Shown here: positions 17,069 to 26,039 of the stretch, one piece after another
Numbering within the stretch: position 1 is the first letter of the stretch
How the letters are laid out: every line of letters begins with the position of its first letter
Source of the DNA: CAZSDU01 sp964605775
Lineage (GTDB): Bacteria; Bacteroidota; Bacteroidia; Bacteroidales; FEN-979
Reading direction: 5' to 3'
Assembly: GCA_964605775.1 (NCBI GenBank)
Contig: CAZSDU010000002.1
Span: 62,001-126,000 of the forward strand
Length of the DNA stretch: 64,000 nucleotides
Translations under genes and position numbers: made by a program
Notes under the pieces: model-generated
Told to the model about the DNA's origin: nothing
Database searches by the model: none
Seen by the model: the letters and a program-made list of their open reading frames with translations, nothing else

Positions 17069-18508
17069 TTATTCGTATCTCAGTGATTCGACAGGGTTTT
17101 GTTGCGAGGCGCGTTGTGCCGGCATATAGCCGAAAATAATTCCGACCGAGGCTGAAACGCCAAAGGAGATTAAAATTGACATCAGGGAAACGATGGTCAG
17201 GATGCCTGTAATTTCCGTGATCATTTTGGATAAAATAAGTCCGAGAATGATTCCGATCAGTCCCCCGGTGATACTCAGCAGGGTAGCTTCGGAAAGGAAC
17301 TGCGCCTTGATGTCTCTTTTCGTGGCGCCTATGGCCTGGCGTATTCCGATTTCTTTGATTCTTTCCATCACTGAGGCCAGCATGATGTTCATGATCCCTA
17401 TCCCGCCCACCAGCAGGGAAATACTCGCGATGGCGCCCAGCACAATATTGAAAATGTCCTTGGTGCGTTGTTCCTGTTTGAGCAGGAGTTCCGGGACTTT
17501 GATTTCCACGTCTTCCACTCCGGAATGCCGGCGAAGGATCATTTTTTTCAGGATTTCGGTTGTGGGTCCGATTTGACTGCTTTCTTTCACCTGTACAACA
17601 ATCTTATCGATCTGATTCTTTCCGAACTCGCTTTGCTGATCAACCCACATGGAACTCCAACCGTCGGAGTACATTGTTCCGCCTTTAAGTGAAGCGGAAG
17701 TGACAAGGGTACGGTCTTTCACCCTTCTGAGCAGGGTTTGTATGGGGGTATAAATGGAATTGTTATAATCGGAAATCCCTAAGTTATCAATGCTTCCCTG
17801 GCTAACTTCCCTTTTCTTCAGCACACCGGTAACACGGAACCAAATCTGTCCGCATTTGATCTCTTTGCCGATGGGGTTTTCCGTCGAGAAAAATTTTGAT
17901 TTGATGGTCGGGCCAATGATGCAGACTGCTTTTCCTTCCCGCAGTTGTTCCATGTTAAACATTTCTCCTTCCTCAATATCGAGGTTGAAGATCGAGAAAA
18001 AGTCAGGGGTTACCCCGGTCAGTTTTGTACTTGTTTTCACAGCATCTTTCACTACATCGGTTTCATAGATGATTTCCGGGCTTACGGTTTGAACGGTGGG
18101 GATGACCAATTTAATACTTTCAGCATCTTTCAGACTCAAGCCAGGAGAATACTTGCCTTTATTTTTTTCATTGTTTTGGTTTTCCTGCTGGCTTTCCTGA
18201 TTATTGTCCTGATTTGATCGGGATTTACTTTTTTCCTGTTTGGGTGTAATAATGATATTGTTGACGCCCACCAGTTTCATCTGGTCGATGATTTCCTTTT
18301 TTGCCCCGTTCCCGATTGCCATCATGGTAATGACAGCTGCTACTCCAAAGATAATTCCCAACATGGTAAGCACGGATCTTATTTTATTCAGAAAAACAGC
18401 TTCCAGGGCGATGCTGAAAATATATTTATAACGTTCTAACAAAGGTTTATTTTTTTTTGTTTTTGGAGGGTAAGGGTTTTGCCTGATATTTCCGGAGGAT
18501 TTTTTCAT
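17069..18508 (-). CDS. MacB-like ABC transporter permease (no fused ATPase)
   Basis: 479 residues with the FtsX/MacB-permease layout: a transmembrane helix at about 42-65 (RSVLTMLGIIFGVAAVITMM), a large periplasmic domain to about 345, then three helices with the signature ERIKEIGIRQAIGATKRDI. The periplasmic part holds an insert rich in Gln, Asn and Lys near residues 93-118. MacB-type machines work by mechanotransmission with a periplasmic adaptor and TolC. ATG at 18508 overlaps the adaptor gene by 62 bp; a TTG at 18442, just after the adaptor stop, is an alternative start that removes 22 polar residues. No ATPase gene is adjacent. Confidence 0.88.
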   Translation of the reverse strand: MKKSSGNIRQNPYPPKTKKNKPLLERYKYIFSIALEAVFLNKIRSVLTMLGIIFGVAAVITMMAIGNGAKKEIIDQMKLVGVNNIIITPKQEKSKSRSNQDNNQESQQENQNNEKNKGKYSPGLSLKDAESIKLVIPTVQTVSPEIIYETDVVKDAVKTSTKLTGVTPDFFSIFNLDIEEGEMFNMEQLREGKAVCIIGPTIKSKFFSTENPIGKEIKCGQIWFRVTGVLKKREVSQGSIDNLGISDYNNSIYTPIQTLLRRVKDRTLVTSASLKGGTMYSDGWSSMWVDQQSEFGKNQIDKIVVQVKESSQIGPTTEILKKMILRRHSGVEDVEIKVPELLLKQEQRTKDIFNIVLGAIASISLLVGGIGIMNIMLASVMERIKEIGIRQAIGATKRDIKAQFLSEATLLSITGGLIGIILGLILSKMITEITGILTIVSLMSILISFGVSASVGIIFGYMPAQRASQQNPVESLRYE

Positions 18509-19748
18509 CCAGTGGAGTCAGTTTGATTTTGTCGGCTTTTTCAGGGGGGACGAGCAATACTTCATCCTGATCAAGTAATCCTTCCCGGATAATGATTTCA
18601 TTATCATTGCTGGATCCGACGATGACCTGTTGTCGTGTGACTGATCCTCCGTCTTTTTTATAAACATAGGTCACGCTATCGGTATTGAAGATGGCTTCTA
18701 TGGGGATAAAGAGTACACTGTCGATGACATTGGTCAGAATGGTGTTTTTTGTCGTCATGGCAGGCCGGAGGATGGAATCGAATTCATTGACCACAATTCT
18801 GACCTCATAGACTTTGGCATTGGTGTTCTGAAGTTGTTCTCCGATATTGGCCACTTCAACGACTTTTCCGGTAAATTTTTTCTCCGGGAAAGCATCGATT
18901 CCGATCATAACCTGCTGACCGGTTTTAATTTTACTGATATCGATCTCGTTGATATAAGTTTTGGAAATCATTTCAGAGAGGTCGGGTAGTTCAGCCACGA
19001 CATTATCCCAGGCATTGACGGTTGCCCCGATACCCATTTTACTGCCGTCCCAGTTTCTTTTATAGATCACCATTCCGGCTTTGGGTGCCTGAACAGTAAA
19101 TTGCTTGAGGACGTCCATCATTTGTTCCAGTTTGCGCTTTGCCTGATTATAGGAAGCGGAGACCTCCTGCATATTGGCTACTGCTTTCTGGTAACGTAAT
19201 TTGTAGTTTTTTTCAGCCTGTTCAAAAGCGCGTTGTGATTTTTCGAGGTCGATCTGAACCTGGCGGATGGTAGCGGGGGGTTCATAAACGGATTGTTCCA
19301 GGGTAATTTTTTTTTCTTCCAGCGCATATTGAAGGTTGATCAGTTCATCACGGGCGTTGCGAAGTTCGAGGGAAGTATCGAGTCGGGTTTTGGTCATCTG
19401 GGATTCCAGCTTTTCAAGATTGGTTTCCTCGTCTTTCATTTTATTCGAGATCTCTGTCCTGTCAAGGGTGGCCACGTATTGGCCCGAATCCACCACGGTT
19501 CCGTCGGCGATGATATCCTGAATTTTAACCTGCCAGATCTGGATTTGTCTTAAGCCCTGAGGCCCATAAATTTTTTCTGAACTTTTGGCGATCAGTTCTC
19601 CGGTAGTGGTCACTTCAATAGGGAAATTGCCCTTTTTGACCCTGGCGGTGATCTGTTGATTCTTATCTGTTTTTGAAAAGAAAAAATAGGCGATTACTGC
19701 CAGGATCAGAATTCCCGCAATAATCATCAGGGATTTTTTTCGCATCAT
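18447..19748 (-). CDS. HlyD/RND-type periplasmic adaptor (membrane fusion protein)
   Basis: 433 residues: an N-terminal membrane anchor (about 7-24), a split biotinyl-lipoyl-like domain (FPIEVTTTGELIAKSS and FTVQAPKAGMVIYKRNWDGS), a long helical hairpin between them (about 90-210), and beta-barrel domains (QQVMIGIDAFPEKKFTGKVVEVANIG). It links the inner-membrane permease to the TolC duct. It starts 27 bp after gyrB on the same strand and runs into the permease, so read-through from gyrB is possible. Confidence 0.9.
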   Translation of the reverse strand: MMRKKSLMIIAGILILAVIAYFFFSKTDKNQQITARVKKGNFPIEVTTTGELIAKSSEKIYGPQGLRQIQIWQVKIQDIIADGTVVDSGQYVATLDRTEISNKMKDEETNLEKLESQMTKTRLDTSLELRNARDELINLQYALEEKKITLEQSVYEPPATIRQVQIDLEKSQRAFEQAEKNYKLRYQKAVANMQEVSASYNQAKRKLEQMMDVLKQFTVQAPKAGMVIYKRNWDGSKMGIGATVNAWDNVVAELPDLSEMISKTYINEIDISKIKTGQQVMIGIDAFPEKKFTGKVVEVANIGEQLQNTNAKVYEVRIVVNEFDSILRPAMTTKNTILTNVIDSVLFIPIEAIFNTDSVTYVYKKDGGSVTRQQVIVGSSNDNEIIIREGLLDQDEVLLVPPEKADKIKLTPLDEKILRKYQAKPLPSKNKKK

Positions 19749-19775
19749 AAAAAAGACTTATGGTATGAAAACGTA

Positions 19776-21737
19776 TTAAATATCAATATTGGCGTAGCGT
19801 GCATTTTTCTCAATGAATTCCCTGCGTGGCGGGACATCGTCACCCATCAGCATGGAGAATATCCGGTCGGCTTCCGTACCGTTTTCAATGGTTACCTGAC
19901 GTAAGGTCCGGAATTCTGGATTCATGGTGGTTAACCATAATTGCTCGGCATTCATTTCCCCAAGACCTTTGTATCGTTGAATGTGAACTCCGGTGTCTTT
20001 CCCTGAGCCGGCAAGTTCAGCCGTTAGCATGAGGCGTTCATCTTCCGACCAGCAATATTTCTGGGTATTCCCTTTTTTTATCAGATAAAGCGGCGGGGTA
20101 GCGATATAAACATGTCCGTTTTCAATCAGTTCTTTCATATACCGGAAGAAAAACGTCAGGATCAGGGTGGCAATGTGGCTTCCATCCACATCGGCATCCG
20201 TCATGATGATAATTTTATGATAACGGAGCTTATCGAGATTTAGTGCTTTGCTGTCATCTTCAGTACCGATAGAAACACCGAGGGCGGTGAAAATGTTCTT
20301 GATTTCTTCGCTATCGAAAATCTTATATTGCATAGCTTTTTCCACATTCAAAATTTTTCCCCTGAGGGGAAGGATAGCCTGGAATTTTCTGTCGCGTCCC
20401 TGTTTAGCTGTACCGCCTGCAGAGTCTCCCTCGACCAGATATATTTCGCATTGGGCCGGGTCATTTTCAGAGCAATCGGCCAGTTTCCCCGGTAGTCCGG
20501 AGCCGGAGAGGACATTTTTTCTTTGCACCAGTTCTCTGGCTTTCCGGGCAGCATGCCGGGCTGTAGCTGCAAGAATCACTTTATTGACAATGATTCTGGC
20601 TTCTTTCGGATTTTCTTCCAGGTAATTGGTGAGCATTTCACTGGTCAATTGATCCACCACACCCATGACCTCATTGTTCCCAAGCTTTGTTTTTGTTTGT
20701 CCTTCAAACTGAGGCTCCTGTACTTTGACGGAAATGATGGCAGTCAGTCCTTCGCGGAAGTCATCCCCGTTGATATCGAACTTAAGCTTCGCAAGCATAC
20801 CCGTTTTGTCGGCATAACTTTTCAGGGTACGGGTCAGTGCACGACGGAATCCTGCCAGATGAGTACCCCCTTCATGGGTATTAATATTATTTACATAAGC
20901 ATGGATATTCTCAGAAAAAGAGGTGTTGTATTGCATGGAGATCTCCAATGGTATATTGCTTCTTTCTCCTTCCATGGAAATCGGCTCGGGAATCAGCTTC
21001 TCCCGGTTGGCATCCAAGTAATTGATGAAATCGCGCAATCCGTTGATGGAGAGAAAAGTGTCGTTGATAAACTCGCCCTTATCATTCTTCTCCCTTTCAT
21101 CGGTTATGGTCAGAGTAATTCCTTTATTTAGATAAGCAAGTTCCCTAAGGCGTGATGATAGAATTTCATAATCGTATTTCTCAACAATGAAAATGCTGTT
21201 ATCCGGAAGGAAAGTAATATGCGTTCCGTTTTTATCTGTTTCACCGATGGTTTTTACGGCATAAACCGGCTTTCCGAATTCGTATTCCTGCTGGTAAATG
21301 GTGCCATTCCGGTGAATCACTACATTTAGATGTTTGGAGAGTGCATTCACAACAGATACTCCGACCCCGTGAAGTCCACCGGAGACCTTATAGCTGTCCT
21401 TGTCGAATTTCCCGCCTGCATGGAGTACGGTCATAACGACTTCAAGGGCTGATTTTTGTTCTTTTTCATGAAAATCGGTGGGTATTCCCCTGCCATTATC
21501 CCTTACGGTGATGGCGTTATTTTCATGAATTACGACTTCAATCCTGTTACAATAGCCTGCCAGCGCTTCATCAATGGAATTGTCCACAACTTCATAAACG
21601 AGGTGATGAAGACCTTTTACATTAACATCACCGATGTACATTGCCGGCCTTTTTCTGACCGCTTCCAGACCCTCTAAAACCTGTATGTTTTCTGCAGTGT
21701 AATTCTGGCTGGCAACTTCTTTTTCTATGTCTGTCAT
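19776..21737 (-). CDS. gyrB: DNA gyrase subunit B
   Basis: ATPase subunit of the type II topoisomerase that introduces negative supercoils. 653 residues from ATG 21737 (a TTG six bases upstream is also in frame). Motifs: GHKL ATP site DNSIDEAL, DNGRGIPTDFHEKE and GGLHGVGVSVVNALS; TOPRIM residues in EGDSAGGTAKQGRDR and TDADVDGSHIATL; and the C-terminal QRYKGLGEMN. It lacks the large insert of the E. coli protein, as usual in this phylum. Confidence 0.96.
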   Translation of the reverse strand: MTDIEKEVASQNYTAENIQVLEGLEAVRKRPAMYIGDVNVKGLHHLVYEVVDNSIDEALAGYCNRIEVVIHENNAITVRDNGRGIPTDFHEKEQKSALEVVMTVLHAGGKFDKDSYKVSGGLHGVGVSVVNALSKHLNVVIHRNGTIYQQEYEFGKPVYAVKTIGETDKNGTHITFLPDNSIFIVEKYDYEILSSRLRELAYLNKGITLTITDEREKNDKGEFINDTFLSINGLRDFINYLDANREKLIPEPISMEGERSNIPLEISMQYNTSFSENIHAYVNNINTHEGGTHLAGFRRALTRTLKSYADKTGMLAKLKFDINGDDFREGLTAIISVKVQEPQFEGQTKTKLGNNEVMGVVDQLTSEMLTNYLEENPKEARIIVNKVILAATARHAARKARELVQRKNVLSGSGLPGKLADCSENDPAQCEIYLVEGDSAGGTAKQGRDRKFQAILPLRGKILNVEKAMQYKIFDSEEIKNIFTALGVSIGTEDDSKALNLDKLRYHKIIIMTDADVDGSHIATLILTFFFRYMKELIENGHVYIATPPLYLIKKGNTQKYCWSEDERLMLTAELAGSGKDTGVHIQRYKGLGEMNAEQLWLTTMNPEFRTLRQVTIENGTEADRIFSMLMGDDVPPRREFIEKNARYANIDI

Positions 21738-21769
21738 AATCAATCAATTATATTTAAGCATTAAGTTAA

Positions 21770-21777
21770 CAAAGGTA
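21770..21777 (-). promoter_or_regulatory. -7 promoter box of gyrB
   Basis: TACCTTTG on the minus strand, 32 bases before the gyrB ATG. Confidence 0.5.
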
Positions 21778-21853
21778 GGAAAAAAATGGATGCACTGATC
21801 AAAGAAAACATCAGGAAAATCAAGGATTTTATTAACAAAATCCGGTTAAGAAA

Positions 21854-22903
21854 TCAGGCGAATTTTTGAACAATAATGGCTGCAGCTTTCCCGTTTCCAA
21901 AACTGCTTTTTTGAGGGCTAGTGGGCAGGGGGGATGATACTGCCCTGAGGATCTCTTCATACCTGGTCGCCGTGATCATGTTCCAGTTATCGTGGAGGGT
22001 TTCTATCCATTCGGTTTCGGTACGCAGGGTGATGCATTGTTTTCCCAGGAAATAGGCTTCTTTTTGTAATCCTCCCGAGTCTGTCAGTACTTTGAGGGAA
22101 TCCAGGATAAGTTTCAGCATTTCCAGGTATCCGACAGGAGGGATGATATGTACATTGCCGGGAATGATTCCGGTTTCATCCAGTTTCTTCTTTGTCCGGG
22201 GATGGATAGGTAGCAGTATTTCATCACCCAGCTGGCTGAATGCCCTGAAGATATTTTTCAGATGATCGGGGTTGTCGGTATTTTCAGCCCGGTGAATGGT
22301 AGCAAGGAGATATTTTTCAGGAACACCTTTAGTCATGTACTTTTCAGGGCATTTTTCTATTTTATCCCTGTAGAAAAGTATGGAATCGAGCATCACATCA
22401 CCCGAGAAACATGAGATATCTGCTAAACCTTCTTTTTTAAGGTTATCCATAGCAGTTTGGGTGGGGACAAAGAGGAGGTTGGAAATGTGGTCGGTAGCGA
22501 TACGGTTGATTTCTTCAGGCATGATTCGGTTGAAACTTCTTAAGCCTGCTTCAACATGGGCGACAGGAATATGAAGTTTGGCTGCAGCCAGGGCGCCGGA
22601 AAGGGTGGAATTGGTGTCACCGTAAACCAGTGTCAGGTCAGGGCTTTCCCTGACCAGCAATGTTTCAATTCCTTTCAGCATTTCTCCGGTTTGCACCGCA
22701 TGACTGGCAGAGCCTATTTCCAGGTTGTAATCGGGAGTTGGGATTTCGAGTTCACGGAAGAAGATTTCGGACATATTTTCATCGTAATGCTGGCCGGTAT
22801 GTACAAGGATTTCTTTGAGTCCTTGCGTATCCCGGATAAGCCTTGAAACGGTGGCAGCTTTGATAAACTGGGGTCGGGCTCCAACAATGGTAACGATTTT
22901 CAT
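21854..22903 (-). CDS. wecB: UDP-N-acetylglucosamine 2-epimerase (non-hydrolysing)
   Basis: Interconverts UDP-GlcNAc and UDP-ManNAc for surface glycan synthesis. 349 residues with the family landmarks GARPQFIKAATVSRL at the N-terminus, HTGQHYDENMS, VYGDTNSTLSGALAAAK, HVEAGLRSFNR, MPEEINR, and DSGGLQKEAYFLGK near the end. No other glycan-nucleotide genes are adjacent. Its start is only 13 bases from the mature 3' end of the RNase P RNA on the same strand, so the two may share a transcript that is processed. Confidence 0.94.
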   Translation of the reverse strand: MKIVTIVGARPQFIKAATVSRLIRDTQGLKEILVHTGQHYDENMSEIFFRELEIPTPDYNLEIGSASHAVQTGEMLKGIETLLVRESPDLTLVYGDTNSTLSGALAAAKLHIPVAHVEAGLRSFNRIMPEEINRIATDHISNLLFVPTQTAMDNLKKEGLADISCFSGDVMLDSILFYRDKIEKCPEKYMTKGVPEKYLLATIHRAENTDNPDHLKNIFRAFSQLGDEILLPIHPRTKKKLDETGIIPGNVHIIPPVGYLEMLKLILDSLKVLTDSGGLQKEAYFLGKQCITLRTETEWIETLHDNWNMITATRYEEILRAVSSPLPTSPQKSSFGNGKAAAIIVQKFA

Positions 22904-22916
22904 AAGCAGAAAAATA

Positions 22917-23325
22917 AAAACAACAGTTCCGTAAGCGGGATTCTGTTTTAATTTGTCATTTATCTGAACCTACTGTCACCAGCAGGCTTTAGCGACCTAC
23001 CCTTCCCGGTTTCCCTTACGGTCATTCCCGCGAGCAGCAGGATTTTCAAAGAAAAGGAACCACAAGGATTCATATTTCAATGAAAACCGGGATATACTTG
23101 GTCTTTCAACCCATGAGGTTTACCCCTCCCGGTGGTTGCCCATCGGGATCGTGGTCTCTTACACCGCGTTTTCACCTTTTCCCCGGATTACCGGGGTAGT
23201 TATTTTCTGTGGCACTGGCTGTATCCCGTTTACACCGGGATCCTTCCCGTTAGGAAGCATGGTGCTCTGTGTTGTCCCGACTTTCCTCTACGCCTGAAGC
23301 GCAGCGACAAAACGAACTGTTGTTA
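22917..23325 (-). ncRNA. rnpB: RNase P RNA (bacterial class A)
   Basis: Catalytic RNA that trims the 5' ends of tRNA precursors. The minus strand carries the conserved core elements in order: GAGGAAAGTCCGGGC (P4 5' side region), CAGTGCCACAGAAAATA, AGAGACCACG, GGTAGGTCGC, GACAGTAGGTTCAGATAAAT and ACAGAATCCCGCTTA. The ends pair as stem P1: CAACAGTTCGT at the 5' end (about 23323) with ACGGAACTGTTG at the 3' end (about 22920). Ends are set from this pairing and are accurate to a few bases. The GTCGCTGCGC near the 5' end is part of the helix region after P1. A reading frame on the opposite strand here is a chance frame. Confidence 0.95.
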
Positions 23326-23357
23326 CAGCAAAAGTATAAAAAATCTTTGATTCTAAC

Positions 23358-23365
23358 TACCTTTG
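23358..23365 (+). promoter_or_regulatory. -7 promoter box of the MATE gene
   Basis: TACCTTTG lies 5 bases before the ATG at 23371, so the transcript would be almost leaderless unless another promoter is used. It still excludes the longer frame that reaches back into rnpB. Confidence 0.4.
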
Positions 23366-23370
23366 CCGCC

Positions 23371-24735
23371 ATGAAAGATCTGAGTTACGGCAATGAAGGA
23401 AAGCTGATCTTGAAATTTGCCATTCCCATGTTGCTCGGGAATGTATTTCAACAGATGTATCATGTGGTTGACAGTGTGGTGGTCGGGAAATTTATCGGTA
23501 AAACAGCACTGGCTGCAGTAGGCACCTCCTCTCCCATCATATTTTTACTTGTCTCTTTTGTCATAGGGATTACCATGGGTTTTACGATTGTGGTTTCTCA
23601 GTATTTCGGCGCCGGAGATATGATCAGGGTGAAAAAAGCAATCAATACCCTTTATATCTTTCTTTTTTATACTTCGATTTTGATCAGTATCCTTGGAATC
23701 ATGCTGAGCGGTCCGATTTTCCGGATGATTGACCTGTCTCCTGAGATTTTTCCTCAGGCTGTATTGTTTTTAAATATATTTCTTTCCGGACTGGTGTTTT
23801 TATTTTTGTACAATGGAACAAGCGCCATACTTAGGGGTTTAGGGGATTCCAAGACCCCTGTATATTTTCTGATCGGTTCTATCGTTTTAAATATCATCCT
23901 TGATCTGATTTTCGTTCTGGTCTTTCACTGGGGAGTGGGCAGTGTTGCTGTTGCTACGATCATCTCAGAGGCCATGGCTTTTATTTTCCAGGTCATTTAT
24001 CTGAACAGGTATCACAAGGTGGTGAAATTTTCTTTTCATGATCTGAAATTTGATCATGATATTTTTGTTAAAAGTATCCGTATCGGATTACCAACCGGGT
24101 TTCAGCAGACTTTCGTTGCCGCAGGGATGGTTGCTTTGTATTGGATTGTCAATCAATTCGGTGTGGATGCCAATGCCGCATACAGTGCGGCAGGAAGAAT
24201 TGACAGTTTTGCATCCATGCCTGCCATGAGTTTTGCAGTGGCTTTGTCCACTTTTGTGGGACAGAATCTTGGCGCCAACCGTCCCGACAGGATCAAAGCC
24301 GGATTCAGGGCCACCCTGATCATGATTTCCGTACTCACGGTGGTGACATCCTGTATCATTGTATTTTTTGCCCGATTCCTGATGAAAATGTTCACCAACG
24401 ATCCAGTAGTCATAGAAATTGGTCGGAGTTATCTCATGATCATTGGTTCCTTTTACATTTTTTTCTCCATTATGTTTATCATCAGCGGTGTCTTAAGAGG
24501 AGCAGGAGATACGCTGGTTCCGATGTTTTTCAGTCTGGTATCCCTATGGCTGTTAAGGATTCCCGTAGCCTATTTTCTTTCAAGAAATCCGGAAATCGGT
24601 GTTCACGGGATCTGGTGGTCCATCCCCATCGGATGGTTTTCGGGTATGTTGCTGAATTACCTGTATTATCTTTCTGGAAGGTGGAAGAAAAAAGCGGTGG
24701 TAAAATACAATGCCCAGGGTCAGCGGATAGAATGA
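23371..24735 (+). CDS. MATE-family multidrug/sodium antiporter
   Basis: 454 residues with about 12 hydrophobic helices in two homologous halves. Family features are the N-terminal IPMLLGNVFQQMYHVVDSVVVG and, in the first half, GTSAILRGLGDSKTPVYF with its second-half counterpart ISGVLRGAGDTLVPMF. MATE proteins export cationic drugs and metabolites using a Na+ or H+ gradient; the substrate is unknown. It converges on the glycosyltransferase gene, with 2 bp between the stops. Confidence 0.92.
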   Translation: MKDLSYGNEGKLILKFAIPMLLGNVFQQMYHVVDSVVVGKFIGKTALAAVGTSSPIIFLLVSFVIGITMGFTIVVSQYFGAGDMIRVKKAINTLYIFLFYTSILISILGIMLSGPIFRMIDLSPEIFPQAVLFLNIFLSGLVFLFLYNGTSAILRGLGDSKTPVYFLIGSIVLNIILDLIFVLVFHWGVGSVAVATIISEAMAFIFQVIYLNRYHKVVKFSFHDLKFDHDIFVKSIRIGLPTGFQQTFVAAGMVALYWIVNQFGVDANAAYSAAGRIDSFASMPAMSFAVALSTFVGQNLGANRPDRIKAGFRATLIMISVLTVVTSCIIVFFARFLMKMFTNDPVVIEIGRSYLMIIGSFYIFFSIMFIISGVLRGAGDTLVPMFFSLVSLWLLRIPVAYFLSRNPEIGVHGIWWSIPIGWFSGMLLNYLYYLSGRWKKKAVVKYNAQGQRIE

Positions 24736-24737
24736 AC

Positions 24738-26039
24738 TCAGGACGAAATAACCTTCTTTAGTGCAAGCGATAAGCTTTCCGTAAGTTTTTCTCGGGAATA
24801 TCTTTCTATGTTTTTACTATCCACCTCCAGATTTTCGGCTTTATATAAAGAATAGTAATGCAGGAGATGTTCTCGTATGCTTGCTGTATCATGAAATCCA
24901 GAAATTTTTCCTGCATGGGTTTCGTTGAGTATCATGGCGGCATCTCCATCAACGGGCCCGAGGGCCAATATTGGGCGGTGAGCGGCAAGGTATTCAAAAA
25001 ATTTCCCGGTCAGGATCATCTTTGCATTTGGAGTGTCGTTGATAATCAATAGCAGCAATTGGGATTGCCGCTGGCATGTTAACACGGCATCATGAGTCAG
25101 ATAATCGATTTTGTGCAGGTATTTTTCTAGGCCTTTTGTGCGCAGGGTCTCAGTGACGGAAATATCAACTTTTCCCACCAGCTTGATTTCAAGGTCCTGG
25201 GCGAATCCCGGGATTTCGTCAATGAATGACTTCAGGGTATCCCATAAGACAAATGGGTTTCTCGAACTGACCAGGGTGCCGATATGGGCAATGGAGAACT
25301 TACGGTCCAGGACCGGTTTTTCTGCCAGCATGTCTTCCTCATCATAACCATTGGTGATCACTTCATATTTTCTCTGACAGATGGTTCGCATATCGCTGGC
25401 CATGGTTTGACTGATCACTGTGACCAGGCTGGCTGTTTTCAATACTTTTGATTCCAGTTTACGGTGTTTTTTATCTGCCCATGCCATCAGCTTCAGATCC
25501 TTATAAAAATCGATATTGGTCCAGGGATCACGAAAATCGGCAAGCCAGGGGATTTTAAAGTGATGGGCTAAAGGCATGGCAATCAAATGCATGCTATGGG
25601 GAGGCCCGGTAGATACCAGGACATCGACAGGATGTGCTTTCAGATAGGAGGTAAGGTATTTGACAGAAGGTTTAATCCAGAATTTTCTGGCATCGGGAAT
25701 AAAGAAATTTCCCCGTATCCAAACCGACAGCTTTTCAAGAAACGGATTTTTCTTCTTTTCCGATAGAAAAGCGGCATTGATTTTTTCTTCTTTTTTCTGA
25801 CCCTGGAGTAACTTATAACTCGCATAGGGCTCCCAAATGGGTTGGCGGATGGTTTCGATGCCTTGCGGGATGTCTTTTTCCAGGGAGTGGTCTGTTTCGG
25901 GATATTCCGGATTGGACGGTGTGTAAATGACCGGTTCCCAGCCGAATTTTCCCAGGTATTTGACAAACTTAAGCCAGCGTTGAACGCCGGCTCCTCCGCT
26001 GGGGGGCCAGTAATAGGTGATGATCAGGACACGCTTCAT
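24738..26039 (-). CDS. Glycosyltransferase, GT-B fold (GT4-like)
   Basis: 433 residues. The N-terminus KRVLIITYYWPPSGGAGVQR is typical of GT4-type enzymes that grip the donor between two Rossmann domains. Further signs are DVLVSTGPPHSMHLIAM, WLADFRDPW, and a C-terminal domain starting IAHIGTLVSSRNP. It presumably adds a sugar to a surface glycan or lipid-linked intermediate. Its ATG overlaps the stop of the upstream YfhO-type gene by 4 bp (ATGA), so translation is probably coupled. Confidence 0.88.
   Translation of the reverse strand: MKRVLIITYYWPPSGGAGVQRWLKFVKYLGKFGWEPVIYTPSNPEYPETDHSLEKDIPQGIETIRQPIWEPYASYKLLQGQKKEEKINAAFLSEKKKNPFLEKLSVWIRGNFFIPDARKFWIKPSVKYLTSYLKAHPVDVLVSTGPPHSMHLIAMPLAHHFKIPWLADFRDPWTNIDFYKDLKLMAWADKKHRKLESKVLKTASLVTVISQTMASDMRTICQRKYEVITNGYDEEDMLAEKPVLDRKFSIAHIGTLVSSRNPFVLWDTLKSFIDEIPGFAQDLEIKLVGKVDISVTETLRTKGLEKYLHKIDYLTHDAVLTCQRQSQLLLLIINDTPNAKMILTGKFFEYLAAHRPILALGPVDGDAAMILNETHAGKISGFHDTASIREHLLHYYSLYKAENLEVDSKNIERYSREKLTESLSLALKKVISS

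Noticed and set aside
23296..23310. Shared 10-mer GCGCAGCGAC between rnpB and the minisatellite
   Set aside because: The rnpB copy is part of its conserved 5' helix region; a short match of this size can be chance.
23132..23350. Open frame of 72 codons on the plus strand and the long upstream extension of the MATE gene
   Set aside because: Both lie over rnpB, which has all conserved RNase P elements on the other strand; the MATE start is 23371.
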